A stretch of 64,000 nt of DNA from contig DBTU01000012.1 of NCBI GenBank assembly GCA_002307215.1, positions 102,461-166,460 of the forward strand, read 5' to 3'. This document shows, piece by piece, positions 1-8,739 of this stretch. The notes beneath the pieces are model-generated. The model saw nothing but the letters and a program-made list of their open reading frames with translations. It searched no databases and was not told the origin of the DNA. The translations under genes and the position numbers were made by a program. The DNA comes from Lachnoclostridium sp. UBA1308. GTDB taxonomy: Bacteria; Bacillota; Clostridia; Lachnospirales; Lachnospiraceae. The stretch's first letter is position 1; every line of letters begins with the position of its first letter.

Positions 1-864
1 GGATTTTCCAGAAGCTTGTAGAAGTTCCTCCTTCAATGACTCCATCAGCGCCTCATAAGCACTGGTTTTCTTTGGTAGTATGTGAAAGATAAGCTGATGC
101 TCTGACTTCATCTTCTGACAGGTAAGAATAACCGTTACCGTTGTATCTAACCCATTATCCTCAATCTCTGAATTGTTCACAGCGCCATCCATACTAATCA
201 GCTGTTGATTCTCAGGTCTCCATTCGATTACTACCCCACTTTCAGGTATTCTGCTGATGAAATCCAGATTTGTAACAATCTGATCAGCCGAACGGTTATC
301 CCCAAGTACCTTCTCCTCCACATACCGAAAGCCTTTTTCAAAGATGACATTAATTTCCTCCTCAGAAAATTTGCGTTCTTCCAGATTTATTGATATATCT
401 TGAGATTTTGGAGCTTCTTCCGTTGCTGTACCCTCTTTTTTATTCATTGCAACATTGAGCTCCACCTCCTTGCTTCCCTCTCCATATTCCGGTCGTACAA
501 GATAACTTTGATCCAGAACTACAGAATTACTGCTGCCGGCCAATTGACTGAACAGGGAAAGGATATGAAAAAGAATAATTATGATAATAACGAGCGAAAT
601 TTTACCACACCAAAACATATGCTGTATTCCTTCGGGCTTTGTGGTCGTATAAAGCGCCTTCATGATATTACTTCTGCTGTTGTTACGCTTTATCATCTTT
701 CCCAGTGGTGTTCTTTGAAGCAACCAATCTGCGAACGGATATATGGGATACAGTCTGTGATCATTTTTATCAATGGATTTTATAACCTCTGGGAATTTAC
801 TGAAACAAAAAAGAATTGCAAATAAGAAAATAAGAATAATTATACTATTAATGAATACAATCAC
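1..864 (-). CDS. TadC-like type II/IV secretion F-family protein (partial, runs off left edge)
   Basis: The minus strand is open from a GTG at 862-864 to base 1, giving 288 codons with no stop, so the C-terminus lies outside the window. An SD-like AGGGAGG sits 6 bases upstream and the gap to tadB is 11 bp. The N-terminus has a hydrophobic segment at about residues 2-20 and a second at about 88-108. These are followed by a soluble domain containing a LGDNRSADQ stretch and a strand-rich GVVIEW...DGAV segment. This layout, with a beta-rich insert before the F domain, fits my recollection of clostridial TadC proteins. The F domain itself is not visible here. Assignment rests mainly on operon position after tadZ-tadA-tadB; it could be another Tad accessory protein. 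Confidence 0.7.
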   Translation of the reverse strand, partial: MIVFINSIIILIFLFAILFCFSKFPEVIKSIDKNDHRLYPIYPFADWLLQRTPLGKMIKRNNSRSNIMKALYTTTKPEGIQHMFWCGKISLVIIIIILFHILSLFSQLAGSSNSVVLDQSYLVRPEYGEGSKEVELNVAMNKKEGTATEEAPKSQDISINLEERKFSEEEINVIFEKGFRYVEEKVLGDNRSADQIVTNLDFISRIPESGVVIEWRPENQQLISMDGAVNNSEIEDNGLDTTVTVILTCQKMKSEHQLIFHILPKKTSAYEALMESLKEELLQASGKS

Positions 865-875
865 AGCGAACCTCC

Positions 876-1592
876 CTACACCTCTATTGCGACTATTTTA
901 TCAATCAGCAGATATGCACCAAGGTAACTAAACAAAAAGAGTGTCATAATTAATACCCCGGACAAATTATGATATAGGGGGGTTAGAAAATCCGGTGAGG
1001 ATACCGAAAAATAGAATAGAATTAAGAGAGGCGTCAGCTTCATGATGTTAGCCTCCAGACGTTTTCCCGTTATTAAGGTATTGATTTCTCTTTTTACTTC
1101 GATTTTATCACTGATAATACTACTGGTGCTTTTTATAATATGAATTAAGTCCCCACCCGTTCTTTTAGCAGTATGAAACACCTCAGAAAAGCTTTGGATA
1201 TCTTCAATTCCGGTGCGCTCGCCAAAATCATATAATGCCTTTTCAACAGGAATACTCATTTTGATTTGATGAATGATTCCTGAAAACTCTCGGAGTATAA
1301 GCGCACCCTCCTGATAGATCTGACGCAGATCCTTATAAGCCTCTTCATAAGCATTTTCTGCACTGTAGCCTGCTTCTAGTGCGGCAGCTAATGCTGCGAT
1401 ACCATCCCTAAATTCTAGGTTGAGCCTCCATTTTTGCTCCTTCATCAACTCTTTTGCTCTAATACTTCGATAGAAAGGAATTACCGGGGATAGCACAAGT
1501 ATTCCGAGAACACTCTGGAAAAACAAGATACCAAGAATGACCGTTGCCGCCAATCCCTGAAGTAGTATTAATATATTTTCTTTTACAGACAA
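876..1592 (-). CDS. tadB: Tad secretion inner-membrane platform protein TadB (T2SS F family)
   Basis: This 238-residue protein has hydrophobic segments at about 8-35 and near the C-terminus (about 185-202 and 212-235). They flank a cytoplasmic helical T2SSF domain containing the typical E-N-A-Y...D and RTGGDLIHII motifs. In Tad systems TadB and TadC form the membrane platform on which the TadA ATPase acts to assemble Flp pili. The start is a TTG that overlaps the last 10 bases of tadA, with no clear SD, which suggests translational coupling. It is shorter than the roughly 300 residues of many TadB proteins, so an N-terminal extension is missing. Confidence 0.85.
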   Translation of the reverse strand: MSVKENILILLQGLAATVILGILFFQSVLGILVLSPVIPFYRSIRAKELMKEQKWRLNLEFRDGIAALAAALEAGYSAENAYEEAYKDLRQIYQEGALILREFSGIIHQIKMSIPVEKALYDFGERTGIEDIQSFSEVFHTAKRTGGDLIHIIKSTSSIISDKIEVKREINTLITGKRLEANIMKLTPLLILFYFSVSSPDFLTPLYHNLSGVLIMTLFLFSYLGAYLLIDKIVAIEV

Positions 1593-2854
1593 TCGGTATT
1601 TTTTATAATCGTTAATTCGCTCTCACACCTTTCCATAAGCAAGCCGGCACGCTTTAGTTTGTCTATATTCATAAGTCTATTTTTCATAACAAATTCACCC
1701 TTAACCTTGGTGGAATCTTCATAGGTATCTTCATAAGTTTCTTCAAAGATGTAAAGGGGGTTCAACCGAATCTCCCCATCTTTGCAGTCTAGCACTTCCG
1801 TTATTTCAAGTACTCTCCTCGATCTATCCCGAAGTCTCCCCAAATGAACGATGATGTCAATTGCAGATGCAATCTGCTTACGAACAGCCAGAAGAGGGAT
1901 CTCCGCCCCTAACAGTACCAGGGTTTCCAACCGGCTTAACATATCCGCCGGTGAATTAGCATGGCCGGTTGACATGGAACCGTCATGCCCGGTATTTAAC
2001 GCCTGGAGCATATCAATCGCTGCCGCATCTCTTACCTCGCCAACAATTATGCGATCAGGCCGCATCCGCAGGGATGTCTTTATGAGGTCACGTATTGTGA
2101 TCTCATTACATCCCTCCGAATTAGCATTACGTACCTCCAATCGGACAAGATTTGGGATATTACGTATTTGGAGTTCCGCAGAATCCTCAATTGTAATAAT
2201 TCTTTCATTGGAGGGGATAAAATTAGATAGTACATTAAGAAAGGTTGTTTTACCGGAACCGGTGCCACCACTGATAAATATATTATAACCTGTAACTACC
2301 AACTTTTTTAAAAAGTTGGCAACCTCCATGGAAATGGATTCTAATTCAATTAAACGTTCCATCGTTATCGGTTGATTCGGAAATTTTCTTATGGTAATAA
2401 TCGGACCTTCCATCGAAATCGGTGGCAAGACGACATTAACGCGAGATCCGTCCGGCAGCCTGGAATCTACAATCGGAGATGCTTCATTAATAATACGGTT
2501 TGAATGTGATACAATCTGCTGGACAACATCCTCCAGCTTTTGGGTTGCTTCAAAACACCTGTCATAGGGATAAATCCTGCCTTTTCTTTCGATAAATATA
2601 TGATTAGGTCCATTTACCATGATTTCTGTAATGTCCGAATCCTCAATTAATTCCTGAAGGATATCGAGTCTGCGGATGGAATTGAAGATGTCTTTACGAA
2701 GCCTACGCTTCTCTTGCATACTCACATATTCTTCTTTGCTGTAATTCATGATTTCGTAATCTATCTTGTCCAGCAGCTCACTATCTTGTACCTCCCTGCC
2801 TAAATCAACTTGATTCATAACTCTCTCTCGAATCAGCTCTTTCCTTTGAAGCAT
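1583..2854 (-). CDS. tadA: Tad secretion ATPase TadA/CpaF
   Basis: This 423-residue CpaF-type secretion ATPase should power Flp pilus assembly from the cytoplasm. It carries a Walker A P-loop GGTGSGKTT near residue 196, an acidic Asp box (TIEDSAELQ), a Walker B-like region RPDRIIVGEVR, and the His box TGHDGSMSTGHANSP. These are hallmarks of the CpaF/TadA branch of T2SSE ATPases. The N-terminal helical domain contains the VNGPNHIFIE motif typical of CpaF. It lies 17 bp downstream of tadZ and overlaps tadB by 10 bp, so the operon order is tadZ-tadA-tadB-tadC. No pilin or prepilin peptidase gene is in the window. Confidence 0.93.
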   Translation of the reverse strand: MLQRKELIRERVMNQVDLGREVQDSELLDKIDYEIMNYSKEEYVSMQEKRRLRKDIFNSIRRLDILQELIEDSDITEIMVNGPNHIFIERKGRIYPYDRCFEATQKLEDVVQQIVSHSNRIINEASPIVDSRLPDGSRVNVVLPPISMEGPIITIRKFPNQPITMERLIELESISMEVANFLKKLVVTGYNIFISGGTGSGKTTFLNVLSNFIPSNERIITIEDSAELQIRNIPNLVRLEVRNANSEGCNEITIRDLIKTSLRMRPDRIIVGEVRDAAAIDMLQALNTGHDGSMSTGHANSPADMLSRLETLVLLGAEIPLLAVRKQIASAIDIIVHLGRLRDRSRRVLEITEVLDCKDGEIRLNPLYIFEETYEDTYEDSTKVKGEFVMKNRLMNIDKLKRAGLLMERCESELTIIKNTDCL

Positions 2855-2871
2855 GTCTTCACCTGTACTTT

Positions 2872-3858
2872 CTACAAATTCAGATACTGTTCTGCCTCAG
2901 TCCAGGAGGAACTGTTCATAAGCTCTTGTAAAGTATTCGGCATAGCTTCGAAATCACTCTGCCTTTGCAACCTCACATACCTGATTCTTTCCTGTGCGGT
3001 ATCAACTCCGGACCGGTTCATCTGCTTTTCCCATTCCTTAAGTACCGCCGTTTCAAAGGTATTGCTAAGTGAAACTGCCAGAACCCTGTCGCTCAAATTG
3101 ATTAACTCTATGATTGCCTCTGAATAACATCCCAGATAGAAGATTACATTCTGATAATCTGCTGTTTTTCTAAGCTCTTCCAACCATTTCTGTATGTCTT
3201 CCCTGCTTAGGGATAAGAGGTCCGCCCCATGTATAACTCCTGAAAGAATATACAGACTTCCACTCTGGGTCAGCAGCGATCGCATTTTTTCTATGTTAAA
3301 ATTCTCTTTCAGATAATATATAAATTCTGTTAATCCTTGATTATTTGTTGAATGTGGTAGCATAACTACAGGAAATGGTTCGAGAATAACCAGTAGGACT
3401 TTACTATGCTGCGTCATTAATGAGCTTAGTGCCCAGACAAAGTTAAGCTTTTCAGCTCCGGAGATTGGGGTGAATATCGATGTTATCCTTACCTGACTTA
3501 AATTGCTGACCGCCTTTACTTTGCCTTCCTTCTCCATATAATCGGATAAGATCTCCTTCATCACCATCATGGCCGATTGATACTTAAATATTTGCGGTTG
3601 GTCCATCACCGCTTCTTTCTGCGGGTTGTCCGATAGCCGGTAGATATATTTGATATTATGATGCGACAATTCTTCTGTTAAGATTTCATCACCAAGAACA
3701 AGTATATCAACCGAATTGTTATGTAGGTATTCCTTAAGACTTTCTTCCTTGGTAAACGCGGATATTCTAATGTTCAATTCCTTCTTTTTATTTACATACT
3801 CCATAAAGCGTGTAGTATATAAAAGGTCGGAATTATAGAGTGCCATTACTTTCTCCAC
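2872..3858 (-). CDS. tadZ: TadZ/CpaE-like protein (receiver-like plus degenerate ParA-type ATPase)
   Basis: This 328-residue protein is in the first visible position of the Tad operon. The N-terminal ~120 residues resemble a receiver fold (a hydrophobic strand then VDILVLGDE). The rest resembles a SIMIBI/ParA ATPase. The P-loop position reads TPISGAEKLNFVWAL, so the canonical GKT is absent and ATP hydrolysis is doubtful. In characterised Tad systems CpaE/TadZ proteins localise the machinery to a pole. The start is a GTG 7 bases after a perfect AGGAGG, better than the internal ATG four codons later. The family assignment is an inference from fold-like features and neighbours. Confidence 0.75.
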   Translation of the reverse strand: MEKVMALYNSDLLYTTRFMEYVNKKKELNIRISAFTKEESLKEYLHNNSVDILVLGDEILTEELSHHNIKYIYRLSDNPQKEAVMDQPQIFKYQSAMMVMKEILSDYMEKEGKVKAVSNLSQVRITSIFTPISGAEKLNFVWALSSLMTQHSKVLLVILEPFPVVMLPHSTNNQGLTEFIYYLKENFNIEKMRSLLTQSGSLYILSGVIHGADLLSLSREDIQKWLEELRKTADYQNVIFYLGCYSEAIIELINLSDRVLAVSLSNTFETAVLKEWEKQMNRSGVDTAQERIRYVRLQRQSDFEAMPNTLQELMNSSSWTEAEQYLNL

Positions 3859-4935
3859 ACGGAGTCCTCCTATTGAATTTTTATTATTACTTGGGGGATT
3901 TTGTTGTACCGAATTTGTGATTTCAATGATTTTCTGTCTGATTTACAAGTTTTAAGATAATTTAGATTTTGTGATATAAATTAAGTGTAAGTATTGAACG
4001 CAAGTGACATGTCAATATATTACTTTATCGAACATTATATGTCAATTCATGATTTGTGAATTTACATATATTTGGTAATATTAAACAATTAAATGGCGAA
4101 ATAGTGCTGATTTTGTACAGTAAAAGTCTTGTCTTTGCAGAAAATATGAGCTAAAAGGATCCAAAACTTTTAGACTGACAATTAATTTTACTTTTTTTCC
4201 TGTTGTTCCCATCACAGACGAACAATTGAATTTATTTGTAATAATATAAGTTAAGGTGAAAATGTGGACGCTACCCACACCCGGCCTCTATAATACAAAC
4301 AAGGACAAAAACCACTAAAATGGCCTACCCCTCATGCAACTATTCAATTTTTATATAAGTTTTTTGAGTTTACACAGACTTTGAAACGGTCTCACAACAA
4401 TCAAAGAAATAAAAACGCTATTATAAAAACAAGGGAAGCTACTGTGTAGGTTTCCTGTATATTCCTTGAGGAAGTTTTTGCGCGTTCTGATTGTCCCAAG
4501 CGAGTGAAGAGACCTTAGAAGTGCTAGTAATACTACAACTAGCTTTTCAAAAGGGCACCCCATCACCGAGATTCCTGTCAGCAACCGTCCCCAGAACGTT
4601 ACATCGAAAATCATTCTCTATCTAGATAACTGTTTACAATCCAATGTTATCTTTTATACGAACATATACTCTAACTATATTTTAAAAAGTACGTACCCGT
4701 TTTGATATAACAATAACGTGATTTCTGTGGTGGTTTCATCTTTCATTGTAAAATAAAGATGCGTAATTTTATCGCCTTCGATACGACAAAAGCATACAAT
4801 GCAGGGTTTCAATATGATGTTACATTTTATACATTGCATAACTAATATCTTCAAAGTATATACTAAAAAACGTATAAAAAGATTGCTGCCAAAAATCAGA
4901 CAGCAATCCGAAATATTTTAAACATTTGCTATTAT
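3859..4935. other. Gene-poor intergenic stretch of about 1.1 kb
   Basis: No open frame here has both a ribosome site and plausible composition. Roughly 3,880-4,260 is AT-rich and should hold the tad promoter, but I see no strong sigma-A match. Bases 4,260-4,620 are noticeably less AT-rich and have no convincing protein in any frame; this could be an unrecognised RNA or the residue of a decayed gene. It does not match RNase P, tmRNA, SRP RNA or the c-di-GMP riboswitch consensus as I know them. Confidence 0.4.
4874..4909 (-). terminator. Intrinsic terminator of the small exported-protein gene
   Basis: GATTGCTG (4881-4888) pairs with CAGCAATC (4901-4908). On the minus strand the hairpin is followed by TTTTTATA. 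It lies 27 bp past the stop of the gene at 4936-5592. Confidence 0.8.
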
Positions 4936-5592
4936 TTAACTCATAACATTGCTTGAATTAACGGGTATTGATGTCGAAATTTTCCCCCCCACTGGTGATG
5001 TATAAGAAAAATTAAACAATCCCAGATAATGTGCTCTACAATATGTATTACCACCAGCTAATAAAATAGTTGATCCTTGATCTGTAAAATCATCGAAGTT
5101 ATATCCAAACGCATTGTAAAAACCCGATGAGTTTATCGATATATATAAATCATTATCACCGTTTATTGTAACAAATGCATATGCTTTATAGTCACACTTA
5201 TAAAAAGGCAGATTTGAAACAGTGTAAGTGGCATATACGGTAGTATTGTAGGGCATAATGGAGTATGGTTGTACAGCTATTGAAGCTATTTGAGCCCTAA
5301 GCGAACGTTGTAGTTCTGCATTGGCTGTGCTTAATTGTTCTTGTACACTTTTACACTCCGCTTCAGCTCTCGCTAATTCTGAACTTAATATTTTTGGTGT
5401 AATTTTCTCCATATTAGAGCTATCGGTCAATTTCCAATCTATGCCGTATTGAGCGTATATCTTGCTCATCGCATTTTCATACTGCACAATTGAAATTGTT
5501 TTTGTCGCTGCAAAAGCTGATTCGCCTAATATTGATGTCATCATACTTAGTGCCAAAATGCTTGAAAAAAAAATTTTTATAAGTTTTTTCAT
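4936..5592 (-). CDS. Small exported protein of unknown function
   Basis: This 218-residue protein starts at the ATG at 5592, which has AGGAG 7 bases upstream. An upstream in-frame ATG at 5634 lacks an SD. A clear signal peptide is present: positively charged MKKLIKIF, a hydrophobic core, and an A-F-A-A cleavage region near residue 28. The mature part begins with a short charged helix (SKIYAQYGIDWKL) and a Glu/Ala-rich coiled stretch. The C-terminal ~100 residues are rich in Tyr, Asn and Ser and look like beta structure. I do not recognise the family. It is followed by its own terminator, so it appears monocistronic. A plausible promoter (TTTACA, 17-bp spacer, TAAAAT) lies just upstream. Confidence 0.7.
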   Translation of the reverse strand: MKKLIKIFFSSILALSMMTSILGESAFAATKTISIVQYENAMSKIYAQYGIDWKLTDSSNMEKITPKILSSELARAEAECKSVQEQLSTANAELQRSLRAQIASIAVQPYSIMPYNTTVYATYTVSNLPFYKCDYKAYAFVTINGDNDLYISINSSGFYNAFGYNFDDFTDQGSTILLAGGNTYCRAHYLGLFNFSYTSPVGGKISTSIPVNSSNVMS

Positions 5593-5719
5593 TTTAAATC
5601 TCCTTTTTTTTCTTATTTTACCACATATTGTCAATTATGTAAATAGTTGTATTTTAACTTATTATATTATATAATATAACTATAAATATTTATCAATTTC
5701 TATTTTTAAGGAGGTTTCT

Positions 5720-6115
5720 ATGTTTATATTGTGGTGTTTAACTATCGTAATATCTTTACTTTATACCGAAGCAGTAATTTATTTCTTATATTTAATAATA
5801 AAATTTTTTACCAAAAGAAATATTAAAATAAATTATACAAAAAAAACAATTAGAAGAATTTTGGTAGGAAATGTTATAGCATGTTTATTGGTTATTGGTA
5901 TTTCAATGGGCTATAATTCTTATAATCATATAGGTAAAAATGAAATTGGTTTTCAGTCCCAGCATGATATAAAAGAAGTCACCGAATTATTAGATAAAAA
6001 CAACATGGACTATAAAGTTTTATTTGGTAAAAAGATAAAAATGGAAAACTTGGATGACGTTCAAAGGATCATAAAAATATTAGAAGATACTGATATTAGC
6101 TTTAGATTGACCTAG
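5720..6115 (+). CDS. Small membrane protein of unknown function
   Basis: A 131-residue protein preceded by AAGGAGG five bases before the ATG. It has two hydrophobic segments (about 2-28 and 48-66) separated by a basic loop rich in Lys/Arg. The C-terminal soluble tail of about 60 residues contains alternating Lys/Asp/Glu (KEVTELLDKNNMDYKVLFG...). It is divergent from the exported protein at 4936. Very AT-rich codon use (Ile, Lys, Asn) suggests accessory DNA. Function unknown. Confidence 0.6.
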   Translation: MFILWCLTIVISLLYTEAVIYFLYLIIKFFTKRNIKINYTKKTIRRILVGNVIACLLVIGISMGYNSYNHIGKNEIGFQSQHDIKEVTELLDKNNMDYKVLFGKKIKMENLDDVQRIIKILEDTDISFRLT

Positions 6116-6161
6116 CATAAGCAAAGATGTATCACACATGCTACGTAATCCCTTCAAATAA

Positions 6162-6275
6162 GTATCATATAAGAATATCAAGAGATTTACTTCTGACTTC
6201 AAGGCGGTATATAAGACACCAAATACAGATCTTACATTGGCAGAGTTAGAGACTGGAGTGGTAACGTTTAAGTAG
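6162..6275 (+). pseudogene. Fragment of an IS256-family (mutator) transposase
   Basis: The plus frame from 6162 reads VSYKNIKRFTSDFKAVYK and then TPNTDLTLAELE before a stop at 6273. This matches an internal segment of the clostridial IS256 transposase type whose N-terminus begins MAREKKPVHKV. A remnant of that N-terminus is seen at 11,255-11,305. There is no start codon or catalytic motif, and the frame is broken upstream. Confidence 0.6.
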
Positions 6276-6283
6276 AGTAGTAA

Positions 6284-6472
6284 AACTCACCAAACAGCTT
6301 TGTAAATCTATTTATCTTGGATATGGATAGTTATTCAGAAAAGTATGGATCTCAAAGCATTAGAACAAATGTTACTATTCCTGCTTGGTTAAAGACTTTT
6401 GGAGAAAAGCAAAATATTAATTTTTCTAAAGTATTGCAGGACGCCTTGTTAGAAAAAGAAAGCATACAATAA
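6284..6472 (+). pseudogene. C-terminal remnant of a HicB-family antitoxin
   Basis: The open frame after a stop at 6281 encodes SFVNLFILDMDSYSEKYGSQ followed by a segment with the conserved VTIPAWL and INFSKVLQDAL motifs. This is the C-terminal ribbon-helix-helix DNA-binding half of clostridial HicB antitoxins. The N-terminal RNase-H-like half and the HicA toxin are absent, so this is a fossil toxin-antitoxin locus lying beside an IS256 fragment. Confidence 0.7.
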
Positions 6473-6543
6473 AAATTGCTTACACCACAAAATCACCAAG
6501 TGCAATCCGTTAAGATTAGTTTATTTGACAAGCACCCACCACC

Positions 6544-6585
6544 AAAAATCTGCCCGGGCATAATTTCGCCCGGGCAGATTTTGTT
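6544..6585 (-). terminator. Strong bidirectional terminator
   Basis: AAAATCTGCCCGGGC (6545-6559) and GCCCGGGCAGATTTT (6568-6582) form a perfect 15-bp hairpin with an 8-base loop. It ends the minus-strand RR transcript and also faces the HicB remnant. Confidence 0.9.
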
Positions 6586-6623
6586 TTACTTTGTTTTGTA
6601 TTACTTTACTTTATTTTGTTCTT

Positions 6624-7364
6624 CTATAAGAACCTTTTCTTAATCTCTTCAAATTTGTCCATTGTAATCAACGCATCCATAGTAAGATCCTTAAACGTGA
6701 CTATGTAAGTCCATCTTCCGTAAGGTTCGATCTTTTTAATCTGCGACACATTAATCAAATAGGATTTATGGCTGCGCAGGAATTGCTCCGGGTCTAGCTT
6801 CGTCTCTATTTCAGATAAGCTCACTGAGGTTGTGAAGGAGTCCTGCTTGGTGTAAATTACTGTACTGCCATTTTCCCGCTGTACCAGAATAATATCCTTA
6901 ATGTCAATGAAGCTCATGCTTTCTTTGCCCTTAACTAACAGCTTATCCAGACCTCGTTCATATCTGACGATCTTATCCAGCTCATCGTTTTTTACTGGGT
7001 TTGAAAGTGCTTTTATGCGTTCCAGTGTTTGATTTACCCTCTCCATATGAAATGGCTTAATCAGATAATCAAAGGCATACACCTCAAAAGCATTGGACAT
7101 ATATTCCGAATGCGCGGTTGCAAAGATAATCTTAGTCTTAGGCTCCAGATCTGCAATAATTTTCGCACATTCTAAGCCACTGCTGCCATTAATTTCAATA
7201 TCCAGAAATATGACCTCTGCCCTGGTCTTCTTAAACAGGGTGACAGCATCCGTCAGATTGTCTGCCTCCCCGACTACCTCAAAGTCCGGGTTCTGTTCAA
7301 TTATCTTGCGGAGCAACAAACGTATTCCACTTTCATCCTCAACCAAAATAACCTTCATTGCCAT
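6624..7364 (-). CDS. LytTR-family response regulator
   Basis: A 246-residue two-domain response regulator. The N-terminal receiver (about 4-120) has the acidic pair VEDE, the phospho-acceptor in FLDIEI (Asp about 56), Thr/Ala in FATAHSE and Lys in YLIKPF. The C-terminal LytTR DNA-binding domain (about 145-245) contains the typical FLRSHKSYLIN and VTF strands. LytTR regulators bind direct repeats in promoter DNA. The start lies 3 bp after the stop of the Pro-rich protein gene, so it is probably co-transcribed with nfeD-floA. The likely partner is the kinase at 9476-10294. Operon function unknown. Confidence 0.9.
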   Translation of the reverse strand: MAMKVILVEDESGIRLLLRKIIEQNPDFEVVGEADNLTDAVTLFKKTRAEVIFLDIEINGSSGLECAKIIADLEPKTKIIFATAHSEYMSNAFEVYAFDYLIKPFHMERVNQTLERIKALSNPVKNDELDKIVRYERGLDKLLVKGKESMSFIDIKDIILVQRENGSTVIYTKQDSFTTSVSLSEIETKLDPEQFLRSHKSYLINVSQIKKIEPYGRWTYIVTFKDLTMDALITMDKFEEIKKRFL

Positions 7365-7366
7365 CG

Positions 7367-7687
7367 TTATCTTCTCTTTCCACGCTTGCTTACCGGTTTG
7401 TCAAGTATTTCAGCCCAGATGACAGCCTCCTGCAACCGTTCTGCGGATACAAGTCCTTCCTGGTTCGTCTTCGGCTTCGCTTTATAGATGTCTTTTGATT
7501 CTTTCATTGCCCTAAGATCGAAATTAATGCTTTCCGGACTCTTATAAGTCGGCTTCTCATATGCAGGCCTTTCATTTGCAGGCCTTTTATATACAGGCCT
7601 CCCATTTGCAGGCTCCATCTGATCCGGGCTATTGTTATTTTTATAAGTAATTGCCTTTGCAAAGTTCTGTCTTTCTTGATGATCCAT
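7367..7687 (-). CDS. Small basic protein with Pro-rich repeats, linked to floA
   Basis: A 106-residue protein, likely soluble. Residues about 28-55 form an imperfect repeat with the pattern (R/K)P-x-Y-(K/E)-(R/K)P. The C-terminus LQEAVIWAEILDKPVSKR is helical then strongly basic. There are no membrane segments. The ATG has a suitable SD-like GGAGGTAATC, and the gene lies between floA and the LytTR regulator, 3 bp from the latter. I believe similar C-termini occur in proteins near floA in other Lachnospiraceae, but I cannot check this. Function unknown; proximity suggests a link to the floA complex or to the regulator. Confidence 0.7.
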   Translation of the reverse strand: MDHQERQNFAKAITYKNNNSPDQMEPANGRPVYKRPANERPAYEKPTYKSPESINFDLRAMKESKDIYKAKPKTNQEGLVSAERLQEAVIWAEILDKPVSKRGKRR

Positions 7688-7717
7688 GATTACCTCCGAT
7701 CCGTCCGGCAGCGACTA

Positions 7718-8686
7718 TTATTTCTTTTCATCCTGAATTGCCTTTTTGGAGGTTTCTGATATCTTCTCTCTCATCTTGGTATCGGCCTTGATGTTCTGAA
7801 GGTCATAATAATCCATTACACCCATGTTACCTTCTCTAAGTGCCTGTGCCATTGCTTTCGGAACCTCTGCCTCTGCTTCTACTACATATGCACGCATTTC
7901 CTGTTCTCTTGCAACAGCCATGGCTCTTCTTTCCTCAGCCTTTGCCTGTGCAATATTTTTATCTGCTTCCGCTTGAAGCGTCTGTAGCTGAGCACCAATA
8001 TTTCTACCGACATCTACATCCGCGATATCAATGGATAGAATCTCAAATGCAGTTCCGGAATCCAGTCCTTTGCTTAAGATACGTTTTGAGATATCATCCG
8101 GATTCTCAAGCACTTCCTTATGAGAGGTAGCCGAACCCACGGTGGTTACAATACCTTCACCAATTCTTGCTAAAATCGTTGCTTCCCCGGCACCACCAAC
8201 TAAGCGCTCCAGGTTAGCTCTAACCGTAACACGTGCTTTCACCAATAGCTCGATACCATCCTTTGCAACCGCTGATACCATCGGGGTCTCAATTACCTTT
8301 GGATTAACGCTCATTCTAACAGCGTCAAATACATCACGCCCAGCTAAATCAATTGCCGCAGCCTTCTCGAAATGCAATTCCATTCCTGCTCTCTCTGCTG
8401 CGATCAATGCATTTACCACGCCGTCCACGTTACCGCCGGCCAGATAATGAGCCTCCAACTGATTAACATTTATCGTAAGACCGGCTTTGACTGCTTTGAT
8501 CAGTGGCAGTACGATTCTTGAGGGTGTTACACGTCTAAGGCGCATACCAACTAAATTAAAAATACTTACCTTTACATTTGCTGCCAGAGATGAAATCCAT
8601 AGACCCACCGGTACAAAGCTAAAGAATAAAATGATTCCTAAAAATATTATTCCGATAATAACCAAAAAACCTACTGATTGTGGCAT
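7718..8686 (-). CDS. floA: Flotillin-like membrane scaffold protein FloA
   Basis: This 322-residue protein has an N-terminal hydrophobic hairpin (about 7-32), then a SPFH/PHB-like domain and a long Ala/Glu-rich coiled coil (DVGRNIGAQLQTLQAEAD, AEERRAMAVAREQEMRA). This is diagnostic of FloA (YqfA), which organises functional membrane microdomains in Bacillus subtilis. Its length matches the family (about 330). It follows nfeD (stop at 8740) by 53 bp, the usual gene order, so they probably share an operon and work together in membrane domain assembly. Confidence 0.95.
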   Translation of the reverse strand: MPQSVGFLVIIGIIFLGIILFFSFVPVGLWISSLAANVKVSIFNLVGMRLRRVTPSRIVLPLIKAVKAGLTINVNQLEAHYLAGGNVDGVVNALIAAERAGMELHFEKAAAIDLAGRDVFDAVRMSVNPKVIETPMVSAVAKDGIELLVKARVTVRANLERLVGGAGEATILARIGEGIVTTVGSATSHKEVLENPDDISKRILSKGLDSGTAFEILSIDIADVDVGRNIGAQLQTLQAEADKNIAQAKAEERRAMAVAREQEMRAYVVEAEAEVPKAMAQALREGNMGVMDYYDLQNIKADTKMREKISETSKKAIQDEKK

Positions 8687-8739
8687 ATCCTTATCCTCTT
8701 TTCATGATTCATAATTTTTTTCTCTTAACTATTATTAGA

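Noticed and set aside
205..825. Plus-strand open frames over the left edge
   Set aside because: They are opposite the long minus-strand tadC-like frame, which has an SD and typical protein composition.
7840..8714. Plus-strand frames across floA
   Set aside because: They are shadows of floA, whose protein is unmistakable.
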